Under the pieces are notes generated by a model. It made no database searches and was not told the origin of the DNA. It was given only the letters and a program-made list of their open reading frames with translations. Shown here in pieces: positions 25,584-34,269 of a stretch of 51,589 nucleotides of DNA. The first letter of the stretch is position 1, and every line of letters starts with the position of its first letter. The DNA is from Paractinoplanes deccanensis (lineage in GTDB: Bacteria > Actinomycetota > Actinomycetes > Mycobacteriales > Micromonosporaceae), in contig NZ_BOMI01000075.1 of assembly GCF_016862115.1 (NCBI RefSeq), positions 1-51,589 on the forward strand, in the 5' to 3' direction. Made by a program: the position numbers and the translations under genes.

Positions 25584-25634
25584 CGGATGCACGTGCATCC
25601 GGCCTTGCGAACGCACCTGTCGGCGAGGATGATA
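25584..25634 (-). promoter_or_regulatory. Promoter/operator of the XRE gene with 18-bp palindrome
   Basis: On the minus strand TATCAT (25634-25629) is followed after 27 nt by the palindrome CGGATGCACGTGCATCCG (25601-25584). CGCAAGGCC lies directly before the core, as in the element upstream of the DUF397 gene. It sits about 100 bp before the XRE start at 25482, the same distance as in the other copy. Confidence 0.7.
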
Positions 25635-25664
25635 GCTGACAGACACGCACCGATTGCTGACAGA
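25635..25664. repeat. Direct repeat GCTGACAGA, 21-bp period
   Basis: GCTGACAGA occurs at 25635-25643 and 25656-25664, exactly 21 bp apart (two helical turns), immediately upstream of the XRE gene's TATCAT box on the minus strand. It is a plausible activator binding site. Confidence 0.45.
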
Positions 25665-25764
25665 GCGTGCTGAAAGTTCGGCTTCTCGGCCGATGCGGAG
25701 GTCCTGGCGGTGGTGATTACCGCCCTGACGTCCCCATCTGGCGAGATCTGGGAGGGTCAACTCG

Positions 25765-26094
25765 ATGTCCACGGCACCGACCGCTACCCCCACCGTCGCC
25801 CCACCCCAGCGCGACCCGGCAGACGTCGCGCCCGCCGACAGCTACCACCCGTCCGACCGGGTGTGGGTCTATCGCGACGGCTGGCGCGCCGGCGTGATCG
25901 AGGCAGCCTCGCCGCGCGCCGTGACCGTGACGTACCGCCCCGGCGCCCACCTCGGCACCGGCGTCGACACGTTCACGGCTCCCTACGTGACGGCTCGCTC
26001 CTCGGAGGACCCGGCCGTCGACCGCCGCCACCACCCGGGCCGCGGCGCCTTCTACACCTCGTCCGGGCTCCCAGTGCGAAACTCGGCGGCATGA
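25765..26094 (+). CDS. Small SH3-like hypothetical protein
   Basis: A 109-residue protein with a low-complexity Thr/Pro/Ala start and then a beta-rich segment, DRVWVYRDGWRAGVIEAASPRAVTVTYRP, that looks like an SH3- or Tudor-like barrel. No family name is certain. ATG 25765 has GGGAGGG 8 nt upstream. The stop overlaps the next start by 4 bp. It is divergent from the XRE gene and may share the regulatory region. Confidence 0.75.
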   Translation: MSTAPTATPTVAPPQRDPADVAPADSYHPSDRVWVYRDGWRAGVIEAASPRAVTVTYRPGAHLGTGVDTFTAPYVTARSSEDPAVDRRHHPGRGAFYTSSGLPVRNSAA

Positions 26095-26222
26095 CAGGCG
26101 CGGTCACGGTGGCCGCCGTCGCCGGCCTGCTGAGCCTTCTGTCGGGCGTCTGGCTCGGCTGGCGCCTCCGCCAGACCAACCACCACCACTGCCCCGCCTG
26201 CGGCTCGTCGCACGCCGCCTAG
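26091..26222 (+). CDS. 43-residue single-TM protein with Cys/His tail
   Basis: A small protein beginning MTGAVTVAAVAGLLSLLSGV, a single TM helix. After a basic stretch it ends in NHHHCPACGSSHAA, a His-rich tail with a CPAC (CxxC) motif that could bind zinc or copper or be redox-active. It starts within the stop of the SH3-like gene (ATGA), so it is translationally coupled. No family is recognised. Confidence 0.65.
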   Translation: MTGAVTVAAVAGLLSLLSGVWLGWRLRQTNHHHCPACGSSHAA

Positions 26223-26236
26223 GCACCTCTCACGCC

Positions 26237-26263
26237 GAGCACTCGCCCCGAGGGCGAGTGCTC
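26237..26263. terminator. Terminator between convergent genes
   Basis: GAGCACTCGCCC (26237-26248) pairs with GGGCGAGTGCTC (26252-26263) over a 3-nt loop, followed by TTT on the plus strand. It lies between the 43-residue gene and the convergent flavoenzyme fusion gene. Confidence 0.88.
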
Positions 26264-26272
26264 TTTCGCGTG

Positions 26273-28495
26273 TCAGCCCACCGGGTCGATGTTGAAGTTG
26301 TCCCGGAAGACGTTGTCCGGGTCGTACTGCCGCTTCAGCGCCCGCAGCCGCCCTAGGGTCTTCTCGGGCCACGCTTCGTGCACCCGTTCGGGGCTCCGGT
26401 CGGTCTCGAACGAGAGATAGAGCCCTCGAAAGTGGGACCCCATGGCGGCCCACTTTTCGTCCAATTTGTCCTTGGACGAGCCGAAAGCCACGACTGAGAA
26501 GTTGGCCGATCGGTGCGAATACGCCGTGGCCTCCTCCGGCACATCGGCGACCGCTCCGCCGACCGAGCGCACCTGGAAGAAGTACACGGTGCCCGAGGCG
26601 AGCAGATCCGCCACCGCCTCGCAGAACTCCGGCGTCAGATGGTCGATCAGCCCGGAGCGGGCCACCGGCTCGCCCTGGCCCTCGTGGGTCGCGTCCGGCA
26701 CGTTCATCACGCCCGCGTACGGCACCAGCTGCACCTGCTGGTCGAGCAGCGGCGCGATCCGGGCGATCGGCGTGAACCGCTCGATGATCGTCTCCGGCGA
26801 GACCGCGTCGACCACCCCGTACACCTGTGCCAGGGATTGCCCCCGGCGCGGCGGGCCCATGATCAGATTGGTGGTGACGTCCCGCGGCGCGGCCTCCATG
26901 GCGGCTCCCCACGCCCGCAGCAGCCCGGCCGCGTCGGACGCGTCGTAGACGAACTGGCCGAAGCCGACGTCGCCGATCTCGTCCACCTCGAACTCGAACG
27001 CCGTCACGATGCCGAAGTTCGCGCCGGCGCCCCGCACGGCCCAGAACAGCTCCGGGTTCTCGTCGTCGCTGACGCGCACCCGGCTGCCGTCGGCGAGCAC
27101 CATCTCGGCCGCCCGTACATGGTCGATGGTCAGCCCGTGCTCGCGGGCCAGCCAGCCGATGCCGCCCGCGGTCGCCAGCCCGCCCACACCCACGCCGCCG
27201 TAGTCGCCGCTGCTGAGTGCCCAGCCGTGCGGCGCCAGCACCGCGGCCACGTCCTTCCAGCGGGCGCCGGCCTCGACCCGGACGAGCCGGTGCTCGGCCG
27301 ACACCACGGTGATCTCGCGCATCGCGGACAGGTCGATCACGATGCCGCCGTCGTTCGTGGACCGTCCGCTGATGCCGTGCCCGCCGCTGCGCACGGCCAG
27401 GGGCACGGCCTGGTCCCGGGCGAACGCGATCGCCTCGGCCACCTGGCCCGCGTCCCGCGGCTGGATCACGAGGCCCGGCGAGCCACCGCGCATGTACGTC
27501 GAGCGCACCTTCGCGTACCCGTAATCGCCCGGCTCGATGGCGGTGAGCGACGGCGGAAGCCCGTCGTAGTCGATGTCGTCCCGCCGCTGCGCCAGCACGG
27601 CGGCGCTGCGCACCGGGCCGGTCGTCACGCCCGCGCGGGCGCGCTCCCGGGCGACCGCCTCGCGCACCGCCGGGATCACCTCGGCGGCGAACCGCTGCAT
27701 CTCCTGCGGATCGTCGGTGCCGAGGATGAAGGTGGCGACGCCGTCCTCGACGGCCAGCGGCACGAGCTCGTCGATCCACTCCGACGGCGACCTGCCCGCC
27801 CCGCCCACGTTGAGCAGCCGGCGGACCTCCCGCACGTCCCGGCCGGCGGCGCGCGCCGCCTCGTCGATCAGCTCGTTGCCCCGGGCCAGATCACCGGGCT
27901 TCAGGTACGACAGCGACGGCAGCCAGCCGTCCGCCTTCGTCCCGACCAGCCGGAGCATCCGCGGCTTGTACCCGCCCACCCAGATCGGCACCTCGTGCTC
28001 CGGCGCCGGGCCACGCTTGGCCCCCGCCAGGTGGTAGTAGGTGCCCTCGTGACGCAGCTGGGCCCGCTCCGCCTCGTTCCACAGCTCACGGATGACGTCG
28101 ATGGCCTCGCCGAGCTGCTCCACCGACTCCCCAGGGGTACGCCGCGGGAAGCCCATCGCGACCATCGCGTCCCAGAACGCGCCCGCGCCCAACCCGAGCG
28201 CCAGCCGCCCGCCGGAGAGCAGGTCGAGGCTGGCGGCGGCCCGGGCCAGCACCGGCGCCGGGCGCATCGGCACGTTGAGCACGTTGCCGGCCAGCCGGAT
28301 CGTCTCGGTCTGCGCCGCGACCCAGCTCAGCAGCGTCCAGGTGTCGAGGAAAGCCGGCTGGTACGGGTGGTCCTGGAACGTGACGAGGTCGAAGCCCAAC
28401 TGCTCGCTGAGCTGGGCACGGGCCACCGCGGCCCGGGGCGGATCGTTGACCGGGGTGACGAACGTGCCGAACTCGAGCGGGTGACCGTAATCCAC
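26273..28495 (-). CDS. Fusion: luciferase-like monooxygenase plus BBE-type FAD oxidase
   Basis: A 740-residue two-enzyme fusion. Residues 1-290 are a luciferase-like (F420/FMN-dependent) oxidoreductase barrel with FGTFVTP, EQLGFDLVTFQDHPYQPAF, LDLLSGGRLALGLGAG, PIWVGGYKPRML and GWLPSLSYL. Residues from about 335 on are a berberine-bridge/FAD_binding_4 oxidase: VRSGGHGISGRS (covalent-FAD His, near residue 373), GGVGVGGLATAGGIGWLAREHGL, WAVRGAGANFGIVTAFEFEV and a C-terminal BBE motif YDPDNVFRDNFNI. The Cys needed for the second covalent FAD bond is not visible (SSGDYGGVGVGGL), so attachment is probably through His only. GTG 28495 fits the barrel start. An upstream GTG at 28543 is possible. The substrate is unknown. 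Confidence 0.85.
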   Translation of the reverse strand: MDYGHPLEFGTFVTPVNDPPRAAVARAQLSEQLGFDLVTFQDHPYQPAFLDTWTLLSWVAAQTETIRLAGNVLNVPMRPAPVLARAAASLDLLSGGRLALGLGAGAFWDAMVAMGFPRRTPGESVEQLGEAIDVIRELWNEAERAQLRHEGTYYHLAGAKRGPAPEHEVPIWVGGYKPRMLRLVGTKADGWLPSLSYLKPGDLARGNELIDEAARAAGRDVREVRRLLNVGGAGRSPSEWIDELVPLAVEDGVATFILGTDDPQEMQRFAAEVIPAVREAVARERARAGVTTGPVRSAAVLAQRRDDIDYDGLPPSLTAIEPGDYGYAKVRSTYMRGGSPGLVIQPRDAGQVAEAIAFARDQAVPLAVRSGGHGISGRSTNDGGIVIDLSAMREITVVSAEHRLVRVEAGARWKDVAAVLAPHGWALSSGDYGGVGVGGLATAGGIGWLAREHGLTIDHVRAAEMVLADGSRVRVSDDENPELFWAVRGAGANFGIVTAFEFEVDEIGDVGFGQFVYDASDAAGLLRAWGAAMEAAPRDVTTNLIMGPPRRGQSLAQVYGVVDAVSPETIIERFTPIARIAPLLDQQVQLVPYAGVMNVPDATHEGQGEPVARSGLIDHLTPEFCEAVADLLASGTVYFFQVRSVGGAVADVPEEATAYSHRSANFSVVAFGSSKDKLDEKWAAMGSHFRGLYLSFETDRSPERVHEAWPEKTLGRLRALKRQYDPDNVFRDNFNIDPVG

Positions 28496-28596
28496 GCCTT
28501 GATCGTAGGTGCGCCGCGTGACGCAGCGTACGTTTTTGGCCACACGGTGGCGGGTATCTATGCCGCGCGTCCAGCACCCAGCGGAGGTGGTCTACC

Positions 28597-28899
28597 GTGC
28601 TCGATCCGACTGACAAGGCCGCCTTCGACGGCCTGGTGACCCACCTGCGCGAGAACGACCCACGCTTCTGCCGGCACCTGGACCGCATGAGCCGGCCCAA
28701 GCGCCGGCTGCGCACGGCCCTGGCGATTCTGTTGTGGACGGTCGCACCGCTGTGCGTCGTCTACGGCGGATGGACCGGCCTGCTGCTGTCGGTCCTGGCC
28801 GTCGGCTACGGCTCCTACCTCTTCGCCAAGCGCAACGGCAACGCGCCGGCGCCGGCCTGGTGGACGGCCCAACCTTTCAGGCCCAGTTGGCCCCAGTAA
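28597..28899 (+). CDS. DUF3040-family membrane protein
   Basis: A 100-residue protein of the actinobacterial DUF3040 type. A soluble N-terminal helix (LDPTDKAAFDGLVTHLRENDPRF) matches the family's opening. A basic RPKRRLR patch follows, then two TM helices (ALAILLWTVAPLCVVYGGW and LLLSVLAVGYGSYLF) and a short tail. The function is unknown. It starts at GTG after GGAGGTGG. The 3' end overlaps the convergent purC gene by 23 bp. Confidence 0.85.
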   Translation: MLDPTDKAAFDGLVTHLRENDPRFCRHLDRMSRPKRRLRTALAILLWTVAPLCVVYGGWTGLLLSVLAVGYGSYLFAKRNGNAPAPAWWTAQPFRPSWPQ

Positions 28900-29716
28900 G
28901 CCGCTCGTACACCTCGACGTACCTGTTTCGGGTCGCCTCGACCACCTCGTCCGGAATCTCCGGCCCCGGCGCCGTGCGGTCCCAGTCGGTCAACGAGGTC
29001 GACCAGTCGCGCAGGAACTGCTTGTCGAGATAGCGCTGGGTGCCACCGGGCTTCCACTCGTCCGCCGACCAGAACCGCGACGAGTCCGGCGTGAGCAGCT
29101 CGTCGCCGAGCTTCAAGGTCCCGTCCTTCGCGAACCCCAGCTCGATCTTGGTGTCCGCGATGATGATGCCCTTGGACGCGGCCACCTGCTGCCCCCGCCG
29201 ATACACCTCCAGCGTGATCCGCTTGAGCTCCGCGGCCACGTCGGCGCCCACCTCGGCCTCGACCTCCGCGTACGTCATGAACTCGTCATGCCCCTGCCCC
29301 GGCGGCACCTTGGTGGTCGGCGTGTAGATCGGCTCGGGAAGCTGCGACCCCTCGATCAGCCCCGCCGGCAGCCCCACCCCGGAAACGGCGCCGTCCCGCT
29401 CGTACTCCTTGAGCCCCGACCCGGCCAGATAGCCCCGGGCGATGCACTCCACCATCACCATGTCGAGCCGCTCGCACCGCACGGCCCGCCCCGCCCACTC
29501 GGCGGGCACATCGGTGCTCGACACCACATGGTTGGGCACGACATCGGCCAGCTGCTCGAACCACCACAGCGACAGCTGGGTGAGGATCTTGCCCTTGTCG
29601 GGGATCGCCGTGGGAAGCACGACGTCATAGATCGAGACCCGATCCGACGCGACCAGCAGGATGTCCTCGCCGTCGGCGTAGACGTCACGGACCTTTCCCG
29701 AGTGCAACAGCTCCAC
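28877..29716 (-). CDS. purC: Phosphoribosylaminoimidazole-succinocarboxamide synthase
   Basis: Predicted SAICAR synthetase of purine biosynthesis, joining CAIR and aspartate with ATP. The 279-residue protein shows the family's GKVRDVYADGEDILLVASDRVSIYDVVLP opening, DKGKILTQLSLWWFEQL, the signature VECIARGYLAGSGLKEY, GIIIADTKIELGF and LTPDSSRFW. All are in order and at full length. The start is GTG after GGGGAG. No other purine genes are in the window. Confidence 0.96.
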   Translation of the reverse strand: MELLHSGKVRDVYADGEDILLVASDRVSIYDVVLPTAIPDKGKILTQLSLWWFEQLADVVPNHVVSSTDVPAEWAGRAVRCERLDMVMVECIARGYLAGSGLKEYERDGAVSGVGLPAGLIEGSQLPEPIYTPTTKVPPGQGHDEFMTYAEVEAEVGADVAAELKRITLEVYRRGQQVAASKGIIIADTKIELGFAKDGTLKLGDELLTPDSSRFWSADEWKPGGTQRYLDKQFLRDWSTSLTDWDRTAPGPEIPDEVVEATRNRYVEVYERLTGANWA

Positions 29717-29819
29717 GTGCTCCCCTTAGCCAATCGGTGTGCCCCGCTCACGCTATCCGACCCGCCAACGACCGAAATGCCGACTCGGGACCTCGCGCAT
29801 GATCCGGCAGACTGTCGCG

Positions 29820-32741
29820 GTGCCAGACAAGCTCCCCGCGGGACTGTACGAGACGGTAGTTACGGATGCGCTGCAAACAGCGCTTGACGGATTCGACGCG
29901 GACCTGGTCAAGACGACGAGCCTTCGCGCGGCCGACGCCTCCGATCGCATCGCCCTGCTCATCGCACGGCAGGTGCTCCGAGCGCTCGACACCGTGGGGC
30001 AGGACGACCGAGTCGCCGTCGGCATCGAGGTGGCCCAACTGCTGACTGACGCGCTCAACGAGCGACTGCCCAGGGCGGGTGTCAGCGCCGATCGCCCTAC
30101 CGCTGCGGGCCAGGTGCTCACCGCGATCGCCAGCCAGCAGCTGGACGGCTCGCAGCGCGTGCCGGCATCTCCGCTGATCCCACTGCTCGACACCACCCTG
30201 CTGACCAATTCACGCGGCGAGCCGACCGTGGGCAGCCAGGTCTTACGCGAGATCGAGTCGGCCGATGCGATCGACGTGGTCATGGCCTTCGTTCGCAGGA
30301 GCGGTATCAGGCCATTGCTGCCGGCATTGCGGCGACACACTGAACGCGGTCGTCCGCTCCGGGTCCTGACCACCACCTACACGGGTTCGACCGAAGCCAC
30401 TGCGCTGGAAGAGCTCGCCGATCTCGGCGCGGAGATCCGGGTCTCCTACGACACGACGAATACGCGCTTGCATGCGAAGGCGTGGCTGTTTCACCGCAAC
30501 AGCAGCTTTAGCACCGCCTATGTCGGCTCGTCCAACCTGACGCACTCGGCTCAGACCGCCGGGATGGAATGGAACGTCCGCGTCTCGGCGGCCCGCAACG
30601 TCGACGTCATCGACAAGATCAGAGCGGTCTTCGAGAGTTACTGGGCAAGCGTCGACTTCATCCCTTACGCCAGGGAGCAGTTTCAAGACCGTCATGGCGG
30701 CGATCGACTACGCCCGGCTCCGTCAGCGGTTGCCGCGGGCCCGCCTGCTCTTCGTGGCGCACCGTAAGGAAATCCTGGCCAAGAGCCGGGCCACGTTCCG
30801 GCATGCCCTACGCGATCATGCGTTCGGCGAGTTGTGGGTCGGCGGCGACCGCCCGAGCGCGTTCGATCACGTCTTCGCCTCGGTGCAAAGCCTCGCCGAA
30901 CGCGATCTCGACTCGTGGGCCGAGGACCACTTCGATGTGGTCATCATCGACGAGTTCCACCACGCAGCAGCACCCTCGTACGAAGCCCTGCTTCAGAAGT
31001 TGAAGCCTCGGGAGTTGCTCGGGCTGACCGCCACTCCGGAGCGGCCGACGGCCTGCCCATCCTGCAGTGGTTCGGCGATCGCATCGCCGCCGAGCTGCGC
31101 CTCTGGGACGCCATCGAGCAGCACCGGCTCGCCCCGTTCGTGTATTACGGCATCCACGACGGAATCGACCTCACCGAAGTGCCGTGGCGCCGCGGTACGG
31201 GCTACGACACCGAGGCGCTCGCGGCGAAGTACCTCACCGACGGATCCTGGGCTCGACTGGTCTTTCACCAGCTCAGGGATCACGTTGACGACGTCGCCAC
31301 GATCCGTTGCCTGGGCTTCTGTGTCAGCGTCACGCACGCACACCACATGGCCGCCCAGTTCCAGGAGGTCGGTCTTCGGGCCGTCGCAATCTCGGGCACC
31401 ACACCCGCCGACGAACGAGCGAAGGCTCTCGCCGACCTGGAGGCCGGCAAGATCCAAGTCGTCTTTTCCGTGGATCTCTTCAACGAGGGTGTTGATCTCC
31501 CGGCGGTCGACACCTTGCTCATGCTGCGACCGACCGACAGCGCCACTCTCTTCCTGCAGCAGCTCGGGCGCGGCCTGCGTCTTGCCCCGGGCAAGACGTT
31601 CTGCACGGTCCTCGACTTCGTCGGTCAGCATCGCCGTGAGTTCCGGTTCGACCGGCGTTACCGTGCCCTGCTCGGCGGCACACGTCGCGATCTGGAACAC
31701 GCCATCGAAGAGGGCTTTCCGTTTCTGCCGCCGGGCTGCCACATGGAGCTCGACCAGGTCGCGAAGGACATCGTGCTACGCAATGTCCGCGAGGCGGTGC
31801 CGTCGAAATGGCCGGCGAAGGTGCAGGAACTCCGCGCCCTCCAGCAGGCGCGAGGCACCGTCACCCTCGCCGACTACTTGCACGAGACCGGCCTCGAGCT
31901 GCCCGACATCTACGCCAACAACCGCACGTGGTCCGAAATGCTGGAAACGGCGGGGCTTCCCGTCGCGCCGCCGGGGCCGCATGAGAAGTCGCTGCGTCGA
32001 GCCATCGGTCGGATGCTGCACGTGGACGACCGCAAACGACTGGACGGCTACCTGCCGTTCCTGACGGATCGACCGGACGTCAGCACGATGAGCAGGACCG
32101 AGCGGCGCCTGCTGCGCATGCTCGTCGCTAACCTCGGCGACCAGGTGCTGCACAAGCAGCAATCGATGCAGAGCGCCGTCGACCTCCTGTGGGAGCATCC
32201 TCAGGTGCTCGCAGAGGCACGCGAGTTGTTGACGACGCTGCACGACGCGCCCGCTCACTTGCCACATTCCGCCCTGCCGGAGGTCCCACTCCAGGTGCAC
32301 AGTCGCTACACGCGCATTGAGATGTTGGCGGCAGTGCGCGACGACGAGACGGCCAAGACGCCGGAGTGGCGCGAAGGCGTCTATGACGCTTCGATGGTCG
32401 GCGCCGATCTGTTGGCGTTCACGCTCGACAAGACCAGCGGCGATTTCTCTCCCACGACGCGCTACCGCGACTACGCCATCAGCCCAGAGTTGATCCACTG
32501 GGAGAGCCAGTCGATGACCTCGGCGGACAGTCCGACCGGTCGCCGGTATCAGAAGCACGCGTCCATGGACCGGCACATCTTGCTCTTCGCCCGAGAAAAC
32601 ACCGACGAGCGGGCGTTCTGGTTCCTCGGGCCGGCAACGTATGTCAGCCACGAAGGCGAGCGCCCGATGGCCGTCACCTGGAGGTTGCACATTCCGCTCT
32701 CCGGCGACCTCTTCGCCGCCTTCGCGGCGGCGGTCGCCTGA
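29820..32741 (+). pseudogene. Broken PLD-nuclease/SF2 helicase (DUF3427-type)
   Basis: The intact gene would encode a cytosolic protein with an N-terminal phospholipase-D-like nuclease, an SF2 helicase core and a C-terminal DUF3427-type region. Fragment 1 (29820 to about 30683) has the PLD motif LHAKAWLFH with YVGSSNLTHSA. At 30681-30685 the frame jumps: the sequence passes from EQF straight to KTVMAAIDYARLRQ, so the start of the helicase domain with the Walker A loop has been deleted. Fragment 2 (to about 31041) keeps VIIDEFHHAAAPSYE (DEAH-like) and LLGLTATPERP. A one-base loss at about 31041-31048 shifts to fragment 3, which keeps FSVDLFNEGVDLPAVD and LQQLGRGLRLAPGK and the full C-terminus. 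It cannot make a working helicase. Confidence 0.85.
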
Positions 32742-32754
32742 CCGCAAACGCAGA

Positions 32755-32785
32755 GCCGCCCGGTCAGCGAGGCTGACCGGGCGGC
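32755..32785. terminator. Terminator between helicase pseudogene and MFS gene
   Basis: A 14-bp stem, GCCGCCCGGTCAGC (32755-32768) with GCTGACCGGGCGGC (32772-32785), has a 3-nt loop. It separates the convergent helicase pseudogene and MFS gene. Confidence 0.88.
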
Positions 32786-32796
32786 GTGGGAAATTG

Positions 32797-34023
32797 TCAG
32801 GCGGGCTGCTCCGCCGCGCGGCGGAGGAAGACGAACGACGGGGTGAGGCTGCGTCCCTTGACGCGGGCCAGGGCGACCGCACCCGCAACCGCGGCGATGG
32901 TCGTGACCGTGCCGGCCAGCAGCAGGGCCTCCCGCGCACCCAGCGTGTCGCAGAGCCAGCCGACCGCGGGGGCGCCGACCATGCCCGAGAGGGAGGACAC
33001 CAGGCCCAGCGTGGCCAGGACGCGGCCGCGCATGTCCTCGCGGGTGTCGAGCTGGATGCGGGTCGAGACGACCGTGTCGAAGATGACGGCGCCGGCCGCG
33101 ATCGGGAGGATCAGGGCGGCGAAGCCGAGGACGTTCGGCATCAGGCCGCTGCAGAACTGCAGGACGCTGATCGTGAAGCCGGTCGCCAGCAGGACTCGCA
33201 GGGTGGAGCGGCCGCTGCCGGCCAGCAGGAGGCCGCCGGCCACGGCGCCCACGGCGAAGACCGTCGACAGCAGGCCGTAGGCGCCGGACGAGCCGGCCAG
33301 CGGGCCGGCGACCATCGCGGCCATCGAGACCTGGTAGTTGCGGCCCAGGGAGCCCAGGACGAACGACAGCGCCAGCACGATCAGCACGGCGGGCTGGGAC
33401 AGCACGTAGCGGAAGCCGGCCACGACGCCGCGGGACGAGGCGGGGGCCACCGGCAGGTCACGGAGCTCGCCCGTGCGCATCATGGCCAGGGCCACGACGA
33501 CCGCCAGGTAGGAGGCGGCGTTGATGGCGAACAGGGACGACGGGCCCGTGATGCCGACCAGGACGCCGCCGAGCGCCATGCCGCCGATGCGGCCGGCCGA
33601 GCTGAGCACCGAGCCGAGCGCCAGCGCCGAGCCGAGCTGCTCGCCGGGGACCATCGACGAGCCGAAGCGGCCCAGCATCGGGCCCTCGAAGGAGCTGATC
33701 ACGCCGGACAGGAGAGCGACCGCGTAGATGATCCAGTTGTCGAAGGAGAAGAGCAGGGCCAGGGCCAGCAGGGCGCGTAGCAGCTGAAAGCCGATCAGGA
33801 ACGGGCGGGCCGGCAGGCGGTCGGCCAGCGCGCCGCCCCAGCTGCCGAGCAGCAGCACCGGCAGGGCCTGGAGCATGACGACCAGGCCCATGGTGGCGGC
33901 CGAGCCGGTCGCGGTGAGGATGAGCCAGTTCAGCCCCAGCACCTGCATCCACGTTCCGCCCACCGACACCAGGTCGGCGGCGGCCCAGAGCCGGTAATTG
34001 CGCACTCGCAGCAGCGCGAACAT
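32797..34023 (-). CDS. MFS exporter (MFS_3/EntS-like)
   Basis: A 408-residue, roughly 12-TM transporter. The start ALLRVRNYRLWAAADLVSVGGTWMQ is typical of the MFS_3 class of small-molecule or siderophore exporters. GGALADRLPARPFL is the motif-A-like loop after TM2. FDTVVSTRIQLDTREDMRGRVLATLGLVSSLSGMVGAPAVGWL is a conserved part of this class. ATG 34023 is chosen over a TTG three codons upstream. The gene is monocistronic in a 250-bp gap. The substrate is not predictable, and no biosynthetic genes are next to it. Confidence 0.9.
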   Translation of the reverse strand: MFALLRVRNYRLWAAADLVSVGGTWMQVLGLNWLILTATGSAATMGLVVMLQALPVLLLGSWGGALADRLPARPFLIGFQLLRALLALALLFSFDNWIIYAVALLSGVISSFEGPMLGRFGSSMVPGEQLGSALALGSVLSSAGRIGGMALGGVLVGITGPSSLFAINAASYLAVVVALAMMRTGELRDLPVAPASSRGVVAGFRYVLSQPAVLIVLALSFVLGSLGRNYQVSMAAMVAGPLAGSSGAYGLLSTVFAVGAVAGGLLLAGSGRSTLRVLLATGFTISVLQFCSGLMPNVLGFAALILPIAAGAVIFDTVVSTRIQLDTREDMRGRVLATLGLVSSLSGMVGAPAVGWLCDTLGAREALLLAGTVTTIAAVAGAVALARVKGRSLTPSFVFLRRAAEQPA

Positions 34024-34269
34024 CGGAGCCAAAACGGCGGCACCCCCTGAGGAAAGTGACGCCGTCCCTCGGCGTCCCCAGCCTCTTCGGGAAGCACCCC
34101 CGAACCGCTTCGGCCTAATCGAGCCGCACTACCGGATAGCAACCGCTGAAGGTGTAAAGCCAAGACCTTTGGAGATACGGGTTCCCAGGTCCCGCCGAAA
34201 TTTGGTAGAACCCGCCGCAGCGACCGGCGGGGTGCAACGAAGGCTCCTCACCGGCTTCCGGCCGGTTCG

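Noticed and set aside
29820..32741. Two independent genes, a PLD nuclease and a helicase
   Set aside because: Known relatives are single proteins, and the frame changes fall inside conserved domains (before KTVMAA and inside TATPER), which fits decay rather than separate genes.
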